Part shown: positions 10,552 through 22,837 of the stretch, piece by piece
Position numbering within the stretch: the stretch's first letter is position 1
Layout: every line of letters starts with the position of its first letter
DNA from: Hydra vulgaris
Lineage: Eukaryota > Cnidaria > Hydrozoa > Anthoathecata > Hydridae
Assembly: GCF_038396675.1 (NCBI RefSeq)
Contig: NC_088924.1
Location: 33,555,001-33,619,000 of the forward strand
Length of the DNA stretch: 64,000 bases
Direction of reading: 5' to 3'
Position numbers and translations under genes: made by a program
The notes under the pieces: generated by a model
What the model saw: only the letters and a program-made list of their open reading frames with translations
Database searches by the model: none
What the model was told of the DNA's origin: nothing

Positions 10552-13500
10552 ATGTCGGAACCAGATTCACCTGATGTAAGTTTTACCAAAGTTTATTTTT
10601 GAATTATTGTTTTTGTTTTTTCTCTTTTTTATAATTATAAGCAGTTAATTGTTTTGCCTATCACTAATTTTATATAAAACCATCTATCAGGGTTTGTTTT
10701 TTAAGTTGAATGATTAATACAGTTGATTATATGCACCATAATTTTCCAACAGCTTTCTGAAGCATTTTTTGTTATTTTTATTGGTGAAATGGCCGTTTAC
10801 TGAAATTTGACAGTATTTTGAAATATCTTGTTATCACACTCGACAAGTTTTATTGAAGTTTTATTGAAACATATGTATTACCATATAATTCACATTTAAT
10901 TTGAAAAATTAAAAATCGGTTTTAATATGTTTGTTTATCCTAATGTGAATTTCAACACTGAAACCATATGAACAATTTTATTTAATTCATGTTCAAAAAG
11001 GAGTACCTTGCTTCAATTTATTTAATTATATCATTTTATGAATTAAGTTCTGTATGAAACATGTATGTGCTATAAAGGTGGTTTATTAAATATATCTTGT
11101 TATATTTTCTGTATATTATTTGTTAGGGAATTTTTTAAATATATTTTTAATATATCATTAATTACTTTGCTACCTTAAACGTAAGAACTATCAAAATTTA
11201 GTGTTAATAAATGTGGTTTTTACAATATGCAAAAAATTTTTTACTTATATTATACTTGTAATAAAATTTACTCAAAAATGTATAAGCATGAGACTTTTTA
11301 AATCAAATTAAATCCATTTATTGATAAAGATGATTTTAAAATTAAAAAGTATTTATATTTTAAACTAAATTCAATAATTTATATATTGTAAACGTTTAAT
11401 TTGATTTTAACTAAATGTTTGATTTTCTAAAAATCTTTAAATACTAAATCATTGTTTTCTTTAAGCAAAAAAAATAATTCATTTAATAGTTAAAAAATAA
11501 AATTTCAAAAAAAGTTATTGATTGCAAATATGCCATTTGATCCAATTACAAAATTTGTTGAAAAATATTATTAGATTTAAAAGGGTAGTTCCACATCAAA
11601 TCACCCAGTCCGTTGAACCATGTGTCTTCTTTTTGTGTTATATTTTGACACATTGTTCCTAATTATAAAGAAATATTGAATGCAAAATTTCAGCTAAAAA
11701 TCTTGAGCAGTTGACAAGATACTGCAATTTTAGTATTGACCTGATTTCCCAAAATGACCTGGTTTTCATAACATTCTGAAAAAACATTTTTCTTGAAAAA
11801 AATAAGAAATAAAAATGGCAAAAATATAAAAATAAACATATATGTTTTTTTGATGCTGAATTCAATAAATGTCCTTAAAATGCTGAAATATTAAAGGAGC
11901 ATGCTTAAAAGTTGATAAAACAACTAGTTTCTATAAACCAACTTTAGGGCCCTATGTCTCAAAACACCCCTGTCAAGTTTTTCATTTTTTTCCTGTTAAT
12001 ATTTTCAGCTGCTTATAATCTTACTAGGCGCAAAAAATCTAACTGGGAAAACAACTGAAACATATAGAACTTAACTTTTAAAGATGTATCACTTTTTCAA
12101 GATATTCCCAAAAAGTATTTGTAAATAAAATAAAAATAAGTTAATCATAATTTAAAAAGTTACTTAAATATACAAGATTTTTAAAGGTATCGAAGGTTTA
12201 AGTTATTTTGACTGTGTTTGTAATAGTTAACAATATTGTTCCCATTTTACTTGTACTTCTTCTATTTCTGCATTTTCAAACACATAGTTTCTACTAGAGC
12301 TACAGCAAGCTTGTGGAACAGATAGTTTTTTCAATATGTTGATGTTGGGAATTAAACAGCAGTTGTCTCTTTCAGGATAGTTAAAACAGATTGGTGGACC
12401 TTTTGGGTGAACAAACTTAACTTTAGCATCAACTTCTTCTAGGTTGGTTTCAGTTACAATGCCGATCCACCACTTAGACATAGACTACAGCTACATAACC
12501 TCCTTGAGTGATAGTATCAAGTTGAAATAAATCTTGTTTCTTTTTAAGATTGTGGATTATTGTATAATTAGTATCCATACTACACCTCTTTGGCCCAACC
12601 ATGTTATCTCCAAGATACAAGTACCAGGTAAAGTCATCAGTCTACCTTTCTTTTTGCTCTTCACGTTGCAATTGTAAGTCCAATCCTTTTATGTAAATGA
12701 AGTTAACAACCTTGATTTTCTCAACACAAAATTCATACATAGCTTCTGATGTGAGAATTTGGTTTCTGTATGATCATTTTAAACTTCTTGCATTGTTAAC
12801 CTTTTTACAGTACCGCCAATACCATCACATGGTGACTCTCTGTGAGACGTGGCAAAAAAAGTTTTATTCAACTTTAAGGGCAAATTCACTCTCTAGTTGG
12901 CATAGATTGTAAAAGCTTTTACAATTTTTGTACTGTCCTGCGCAACCATCAGTGAATAAATGTAATTTGGACAGATTGGAAAGTTTTATTTTTAATATTA
13001 GTATGATTAGTTAGAATATTTTGTACACATAAGTTACATCATGTGTAATGTCGTCTGATATAAAACAGTAAGAAATATGTTTCATTACACCTTTATCATC
13101 TTTATATTATATCATTAATGGATGTAAAGAACATTGTTTGGTGTTCCAAAGATAGCTTTGTATTTCATCTTGGACTACAAAAGCATAATTTTCAGCAAAG
13201 TCGCCAATAATGATAATGTTTGATTGAACCATGTTTTTTTTTAGTTAGTTAAGGTATTGTGATTGAGAGTGAACAATAAAAGAATGAGCTTGTAGCTTTT
13301 CAAAGCAAGATACTAATAGCTCAACAAACGTTGGAACATCTGCTGTTAAACTCAATAGTGTTGCACGATTAGTAGTTTGCCACTGCTTGTAGTGTATCTT
13401 AAAATCATCTTTGTATTATACAAAAATCTCATACAAATATTTGAGTGAATTGTTTTTTGCCAGGACAATTATCACACTGTGCAAGCATACATTCTTTGTT

Positions 13501-16500
13501 TTCTACTGAGCTAACAGTTTTTGAAAGTAAATCCTTATACTTAGTTCAATATTTAAGACATCTACTAGCAATATAGCATTTTAGTGATAAGAACAAACAC
13601 AAACAGAATGTGTAGCACTTGCACCTGGCAAAATGCACCACTTTGGTCTAAGTGAAGCAAATTTTGAGTAATTTATTTGTATTTCTGGATTGTTTTCTTT
13701 GTATAATACATATAGTTCCTTTAAATTACTCAAAAGCAGTTTTTTTTTGTTTATAGACGTTCTTTAGAATGCTAACAAGATCTTTTTTTTCCAGGCATAG
13801 TTCTATATAAATCACTTGAGTCATAAAACAATTTAACAGAATCTTCTATTTCTTTGTGTAAAACTTTACCTTTATACAGTGTAGAGATGGCTAACAATCC
13901 TTTTTTATTAAAATTTTTTTTTATTAAATAGCCATCTTTGCTTGGTATTCTGTAACTGCAAAGTTATTTTGTACTTATAATATTGACCAACTTAGGGGTG
14001 CCAGTGTTAGAAGTTGAACAATAGTCCTTTTGTCATCACATAGAATTTTTTCTTTTATCAAGCTCATAATTTCATCAAAGTTTTCAGCCTTCTTTCTCAT
14101 GTTATTTATTTCATAACATAGTTTTGAGGGAACATTGACTTAACTTTCAGTTTTTCTAGTAAAGTTACTTGCTATTTCATTGATACGCGCAACTTTTCGC
14201 TTTCCTTCTGAGAGTATATGTTTTTTTGACTTTGAATGAGATTTTAGAGGAGATATATTAAAATTTTTTAATTCTTCATTGATTTCCTGTCTTTCTGATT
14301 TGAATGATGATATTAGAAAATCCTTATCTTGTTCACCCTGACTTTGCTCCTCTTCTTTAAGATCTTCTTTTCTGGCAATCTTTTGCTTACAAGGTTTGCC
14401 AAGTGTCTTCCCAGGAACGATATTTATACTACTTCTCATCATGACATGTGATTCATTTATTGTAACTACTTTGAGATTTTCAAAAAGTAATTGAACTGTA
14501 TAAAACTTATCTGCACAATTGTTTAAAACATTGTTTATATTATGGAAAACACAAATTAAAAAAATATTAAAATATTTAAATTCTACTTCTACTTACTTTG
14601 TATTTTGTATGTTTATGGAATGAATCACAGCATGCTTTCTGCCATATAGGATACATTTTCAAATATTTTGTAGTATGTCTTTCGCATAATATTGTTAAGT
14701 TTGATAGTTCAATGTTACAGCGTAATGATATAGTTCTTTTTTCTTCATTGCTAAAAATTTCAATAACATCTTGTTGGCCTTTGCATGCATCTGATGGAAC
14801 GATATTTAAACTACTTCTCATCATGATTTGTGATTAATTTGTTGTAACTACGATTTTCAAAAAGTAATTGAATTGTATAAAGCTTATCTGCACAATTGTT
14901 TGAAAGATTGTTTATGTTTTATAAAATACAAATTTTTTATTTTCCAAAAACACGTAAACAAAAAAAAAGTATATATGTTAAAATATTTAAATTTTACATC
15001 TACTTGTGATTTTCTTTGTATGTTTATTAAATGGATCACAACATGCTTTCTGCCATATATTTTTAAATATTTTGTAATATGTTATATGTATATGGTGCAA
15101 TTTTTTTTAAATAATTTATTGAAAATTTGATATATCTTTGAAATTAAAGTTCTATATGTTTCAGTTGTTTTTCCAGTCAGATTTTTTGTGCCTAGTAAGA
15201 TTATAAGCAGCTGAAAATATTAACAGGAAAAAAAGGAAAATTTGACAGGGGTGTTTTAAGATATTAGGCCCCAAAGTTGGTTTATAGAAACTAGTTGTTT
15301 TATTAACTTTTAAGCATGTTCCTTTAATATTTCAGCACTTTAAGTACATTTATTGAATTCAGCATCAAAAAAACATTATATATGTTTATATTCATATTTT
15401 TGCTATTTTTATTTCTTATTTTTTTAAGAAAAATGTTTTTTCAGAATGTTATGAAAACTGGGAAACAAGGTCAATACTAAAATTGCAGTATCTTGTCAAC
15501 CACTCAACATTTTTAGCTGAAATTTTATGTGTTAACTTTTCTTTTTAAGATGCAACAACCAAAGAATTTTTTATAAAATTTGAGGACCCATGGTTCAAAA
15601 TTTCTTAAATTTTGGGTGATTTGATTGCGGAATTATCCAAAAATAACAGTATTTAACAAACACTGTTTTAACTTAAAATCACTCATACAGTATAAATGTA
15701 GTACATTTTTCTCACCTATACATGTATACTATACAAGGTTGATAGATTCAAACCAAATAATTCAAACCAATCAAAAAAATATCTATTTAAACCAAACTAA
15801 ATTTTTGTTGAAAATAATAAAACCAATTTGAGTTGCTCTAGATAAGTTGCAAAGAGATCAGACAAAAATAAGTGACGCTGTTAAAATTTTTATTGAACTG
15901 ATAAACATGTTATTATTTTTATCAGCAGAAAAATATATATATTAGAAATTAGATACCTTTAGACTGTCAGTAATGCTCTTTTCCTTGCAAACATGCTAGA
16001 TCCTAGATATTTTGGATCTAATCTTTTTGAAAATAAAGCTGCAATGACCTTTAGAGATAAAGTATTTACAAACTTGTTACCAGTAATATTCAAGTTGAAA
16101 ACCAAATCTGCTCCATACAATAAAAGCTATTTGTATAGTGAATCTGTTTTAAAAAAATCACCAATAGAATGGTAGAAATCTCTTAAATCTTTGGACTGCA
16201 CCATTTTCATGGATATTGAAGGTTTGTTAAATGCACCAGCTTCTAGTGCTGGAATTGAAAGAATCTTTTGACTATTGGACTTGTTCATTCCAAGTTAAGA
16301 AACAAGATAGGAGTAGAAAAAGCTGCAAAGCTTGTTTTCATATACATAACATTAAATAATTATCTATTGGTTGATGAATTACATCAGTAATGTTAATAGA
16401 AAATATAATTTACTTAAGTAAAATGACTAATGCTTTTTTTAATTAAAAAAAAAAAGTTAACTAAACAAGGCTTTTTTTAAAAAAAAGTAGTTTAAACAAA

Positions 16501-17295
16501 AAAAAACCCACAGTTTTTGGTTTTTTTGCAACCCTGATACTATATATACTATATATATATGTAGTGCATTAAAATCCAAATAATATTTTATGGAATAACA
16601 TGTCTTAACCAATTATACTGGAGCTTTTAGAAGAATAAAGAAGTGGAGAAATAAATAATAATAAACTACCGAGAAGAAAAGATTAATCATATTAATATTA
16701 GCAGGAGATATGCTTTGCTTGAAATAAAAACTTGGAAAGTAAAAGTTTTAAAATTCTGGAAATTTAGATTTTTTTCTGGATCTTGATTTATTTTGCTAAA
16801 TAACTCAAAAATTTGATTAGGAAGTTATTGCTAGGTTACATAATATTCTATTTGCAATCAATTGCAAAAACTTATAGATCAGGAAAAATTAATAAGTATT
16901 GGAAAGAAGTATAAAAATATTGTTAGAGGCAGGATTTTAACTGAGACTTTGAACTACATTTCATAGTTCTAAGTCTCATCTTTCATTCACAAAGTGGCAA
17001 ACACATACTGGTAAAACCATCATCACTTATGCCACTTGGTTTGTTAGGAGAAGAAACGCCTTTATATAAAGAGAATTTTTAATTGACCAGAATGTTTTGA
17101 AAAACATTCTGGTCAATTAAATTTGCGTTTTTGCAGTTTTTTTAAAAAACGATTAATTTGTAATTAAATTAATGTTTTTAACCTTCTGACAACTAGCAAA
17201 TGTTGGGCGAAAGTCAAAAGTAATTAAAATTTATGTATTTGTTGGCATAAGAATCATTTTTTTCCTTCCGTACTCCCAAATGCAACAATCTATAG

Positions 17296-17380
<85 letters not shown>

Positions 17381-20300
17381 TATAATATAATAAATGATTT
17401 TTTATAAATTAAAAAATGATTTATAATGAAATAGCTCATGTTAATGAAAAAAAGTCTAATAAATATGTTAAAATAATGTAGATGTTTATGACACCTAAAC
17501 ATATTCTGCTTTTGTTAAATTAACTCAAGAAATATTTTTGGAATAGAGACAATGGTTTTTAAAGATTTGAATCAAATAAAAAGTAAAACATTAAAAAGTT
17601 GGTAACATTTTTACTCAAATATAAACTAAAAATAAATAGTTTTGCATTTATGACTTTTATTTAGTGTCCATTATGTATGGAACTGCTTGAGATTGATGAT
17701 CTTCATTTTTATCCTTGCACTTGTGGTTATCAGGTATTTTCAGGTTTTAATGGTTTATTTTTATGTTTGTTTTTTAAAAACCTATTACACTTTGCAATTT
17801 TCTTTTTTTATATATCAGCTCAGGTGTATAGGCTCTAAATATAAATGTTTTTAAAATTAATATACATTTATCATTTTTACAAGTAATATTGAATCTTATT
17901 GGGTGCATAATTTTAAAGTTGTTTGAAGTGTGTTATCATTATCAAAAATTTTAAATAAATTGTTTAATAGACAATAATTGAATCGCTTAAATGAAATTTA
18001 ACTTATGTAAAGTTGTATTCAATTTTAAAGATAATTAATGCAAACAAAACTTATTTAATGACCAAATAATCCAGCTGTTTAAAAAATGTGTCAAAAACTG
18101 CATTCAGAAATATTGCATTTATTTCACTCCTTTCCTAATCAAGAATGTCAATACCTATCAGATCTATTTTATCATCTGTACTGGTGACACAATTTCAAAA
18201 AGTTTCGGACAAAAGAATTAAAAGCAACAAAGTTTAGTAAAAAGTTCATCAGAGTTTTTAAAAAAGGAATTGTTGAATACTGAAAATAAAAAAGTTTTTA
18301 TAAAAAATTGTAAAACAATTTAAACTTTCAAATGTGTTTATATGCTATAATTGTAGCAAAAGTCTCATAAAGATATGTTAGCATGTGAAAAAGGTTCTTA
18401 ATCCTGAAAAACACCTTGAAAATTGGTTTGAATAAGTTTGTATGTCTTAATAATTCATAAATTTTACAGTTTGTATATATATTATTTAAAAGTTGAGTTA
18501 AATGTTGCAAATGGAAAAAAGTTGACCATACCTAAACCATGCATACCTAGTCTTTGTTTCAGCTATTCAAATAGATCACTAGTACATTTTTGTTTTATAA
18601 ACTGCTAACCAAATTAGTTATATTTTTATGTAAATTCAAATTAAAAAATACAAAACAATACATGAATTCTTCAACTTTAATTTAAATAAAATAAAAATTA
18701 GTTAATTATTATTTTTATTTATTTTTTCTTTTTTTATTAGATTTGTAGATTCTGTTGGCATAGAATAAAAACAGATGGAAATGGCTTGTGTCCTGCTTGT
18801 CGTAAAGTATGTTGTATGAAATAAGTTAGAAATTTATATTTGTTAATTTTCCCTTAAATTGTTTGTATTAATTTAATCAATTAAATTATGTCTTATTTGA
18901 TTTTTATCTTTTTTTGTCAAGTTTTGCAAATATATTTAAAATACTCAAAATATTTTTTATAGACATACACTGAAGATCCAGCTATGTATCGTCCACTTTC
19001 TCAAGATGAGTGAGTTAATATATTACTCTTTGAATCATCAATGCAAAACTAATATGTGTATTACTACATAAACACTATTTTTCATTGTTCTGTATGTTTT
19101 CATAACTGATACATCAATAGCATGATTGTAATAGGATTGCGATACAGTTTTTAGTAAGATTGTAACACAGTTTTTAGTAGGGTTGTAATAGTAAGTTTGA
19201 ACAGGGCAGTTTTAAAATTATTTAAATTGAAATTTTATCAGTCTCAAAAAAGTCATCTTTTTTTAATTGCTTAGAACAGTCAGCTAATTTTTGGATCTCA
19301 CTTCTGTAACAGCTTATGGCTTAAAGTGGCTTGTGAATTTTAATCCAAGTAAAGCTCAGTTGTTTACTGCTAATTAGGGCTGTCAAAAGTAATGAAAATG
19401 CATGCCCAAGTACCCGTCAGGTAACTAGGTACCCTATAAAAAACAATATTTCTTATAAACAGTCAATAAAAATCTTTTATTCAAAGAGATTCGAAGCGGA
19501 TGTCATGTATTTAGAATTATAATTTTTTTATATATTTTAATTTTTTATTAAATTTCCCATTTATGCAATTCGTAATTACGATATAGAAATACTAGGATGT
19601 TTACTATTTCAAGTGCCAAAAGTGCATGCTATCAATTGACCACATCCAGCAGTTGAGAATGCACATTTTGATGGTCTGAAGTTGCTGGTATGCGCATGTA
19701 CTTGCCTGTTAAAATAGTATAGTTATATGTTCCATATTCCAGATTTTGAAAGAGTTTTGTCCAAGAAAAAAACTAGATCCTCAAGATTTTCTTTCGCATA
19801 TCAAGTTAATATTATTAAATTGTGTTATTGCGATTAATGGTTTTAAACCTGTCAAACATTGGTTACCCGTTGTTTGATAATACTACCCGGACAGTAACCA
19901 ATGGGTTGGTGCTTGTGTACCCATCAAGCCAAGCCTTACTGCTAATAATTATTGCAATGTTGATATTCCTGTTTTAATGAAGGGCGATTCACTGAGTCTT
20001 CCACCTTACCTCTTCTCAAATTATCTTTTAGTACTGACTTGATCATGAAAACCCTATATACAATCCATTGCAATGTTAATATCTGCTTCAGTTGTGTCCC
20101 TTTATTGTGCTTATCATTATCTTACTCCTGATTCCATCCTCTTCCTTCAATCTCTTATTCATCCTTTTCTAGATCCTTATTTAGGATAGTTCTTCTAATC
20201 TTAGTCAAAAAGAGGCCTTCTTATAGAAAAAATTCAAAAATGTAACTTAAGTGTAGTCAGACCTGTTTTAGCTGCTACGCTTGAGCCTCTTTTCAATTTT

Positions 20301-21180
20301 TGTAAAGTTTCTTTGTCTCTTTCTCTTTTGTACAAATGCTACCATGGTCACTGATCAAGTTAGCTATCAACCTATGACTTGTTATTCAGCAACATTGCAG
20401 AATAACAAGAAAATAATTCCATGCAGGAAACACAAGTATCTGATTCAACCTTAAAATGATGTCTTTACAATTCCAGTTGGAAAATGCGTTGCTGCTAATA
20501 AAATTATTATTATGTTAAATGTTAAAAGATTGAGATTCTTATTGACTGATTAATCAAAGTTCTAAATTTTTGGAGGAAACATATTGACTATATATTTATT
20601 GTTTAACTGGAGAGCGCATACATACATACATACATACATACTAGGGTGGTTCAAAAAATATCTTTTTAAAAAATAGTCTTAAATATTACTAAAAGAAGCG
20701 AAATTATATAAAAACTTCAAAAATAATAATCAATTTACATAAAAAACATGTTTAAAAAAATTATTTTATAAAAACTTAAAAATATTGACCTTTTTTATTT
20801 TTACCTTAAAAACAACAGTTTTTAGGCGATTATATTTGCAAAAAATATTTTTATGTAAATTGATCAATATTTTTGAAGTTTTTATATAATTTCGCTTCTT
20901 TTGAGTACCAGGTTGACATACCTTAGAAAAACTTTTTTTTTCAAAATATTAGGGACCTGTCAAATTTTTAAGGGTCTTGAGGCATCCCTAAAAATATTTT
21001 TTATTCAAAAAGATTTTAAACCTAGTGTTTTTGAATTACATAGAACATATTTAGTTAAGGGCAGCAGACTATTTTTAAAAAAGTTGTTTTTTGAACCACC
21101 CTAATACATACATACCTACCTACCTACCTACCTACATACATACATACATACATACATACATACATACATACATACATACA

Positions 21181-21214
<34 letters not shown>

Positions 21215-22806
21215 CATACATACATTGTGGCAAAATAGACTGAAAGGTATTTATGTAATCTATAATTTTTTTTGAATTTAATTTTATTTATTTTGCTTAC
21301 TACTATTTAAGTATGGCTCCATCAATAACATCATTATTGACATCTGTGCACAATTAAGTTGTAATTAATGATTTTTTGTCTGAAAAAAATGATCAGTTTA
21401 GTTGTTCGTTTTTTATTTTGTTTTTAAATACCCTGGTTTATCAATCATTTGTATATCTGTTATTTGTAAATGTTTCTTTTTCCAAACGTGCATAAAGCAT
21501 ACAAATTTTTATTAAACATGCATAAAGCATGCATATTTTTACCAAGCATGCATAAAGTATACACATTTTTTTCAGAATTCAAAAAGCTAAGAAAGAAAGA
21601 AAGCAGATAGAAACACAGCGAAAGCAAAAAATTACAGATACAAGACAGCATCTTTCTGACATTCGGTATTAATGTTTTTACTTGTTCTTCCTTTTTCTTT
21701 GAGATTTAAGTAGTTGTGTTGATTTTTTTTTATTTTTAAAATAAGATTTATAATTAGTAAAACTTTTTTTTGCTTTAATTTAGCGTTATTCAAAAGCATC
21801 TTGTTTTTGTTGTTGGATTGTCAAAAAAAATGGCGGATATAGAGGTTAGTTTTTTTCTATGAATTATTTGCTTTAAAAATAACCATATGGTTTTTCATAG
21901 TTATTTCATTATTATTTTATAGGTTTTAAAGCAACATGAATATTTTGGAAAATATGGAAAAATAGTGAAAATTGTTATAAATCCCAACACAAATTATGCA
22001 GGGCCTCAAGTACTTTCTTTAAACAATTTTTTCTTTACGTTAAACTTTAAAATCAATATTAAAACAGATAAGTTATCTGCTTCATTATCGGAAATAGTAT
22101 TTGCTTTTTCTTTTTTTTTTTTTTAGTTATTTTAACTAGTACATATACTAGTTAAAATAAATTAAGTAAAAAAAAACAAATGATTTTTCAAAAAGTTTGT
22201 CCTAAAAAATATTGGAATATACAAGGATAACTATCTCTAAGGAACATTCATATATTCCTTACATTTTAAAATAAAGACTTTCATTTAGATTTGTTGTTTT
22301 TGTTGTTGTTGTTGATAAATAGATATTACTTGCCTAAACACTCAGTCAATGTATGTACTGAGACCCCCTCTGTGTCAGTATTGAATATTTGTCTGCAGCT
22401 TAATCTACATTTATTGCTTTTTTGATTAATTTTCTATTCGTTGACATTTTATATTATTATAGTGTTTATTATTATTATTTTGTTAAACTTATTTTGTATA
22501 TTTCTAGGGTCCAAGTGCAAGTGCATATATTACTTATACTAAAGTTGAAGTAAGTTTTTCATTTAACATTCATTGTAAGTAGTGGTCACAATGTTTTAAT
22601 TTTGAAATCTTTTTTTTTTTTAAATCAAATTTGTGCAATATTTGTTTGTAGGATGCACTTAAGGCAATACTTTCTATCAATAATATGCAACCACCTTTAA
22701 AGATAAGGTAGTTATAAAAATTTAGATTTTATCCATAAAATTAAAATCTATGTTAGTTAATATATATAATAAGTCTATATTAGTTAATTTTAAGAATAAT
22801 TTATGC

Positions 22807-22837
<31 letters not shown>

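Larger units (their letters stand above)
11583..15638. mobile_element. 4.06-kb DNA transposon with ~480-bp terminal inverted repeats (CNOT4 intron 1)
   Basis: The ends GGGTAGTTCC...CATCAAATCACCC (11583) and GGGTGATTTGATTGC...ATTATCC (to 15638) are the outer edges of a long inverted repeat. The left arm (about 11583-12070) matches the right arm (about 15155-15638) for roughly 480 bp with mismatches and small indels; TTTCAGCTGCTTATAATCTT, for example, appears inverted in both. The interior is a decayed minus-strand transposase. No clear target-site duplication is visible: the flanks are ATTTAAAA and AAAAATAA. Confidence 0.82.

Noticed and set aside
20901-21104. 67-codon frame inside the 462-bp MITE
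   Set aside because: No recognisable motif, overlaps the TIR, and hAT-like MITEs are non-coding.
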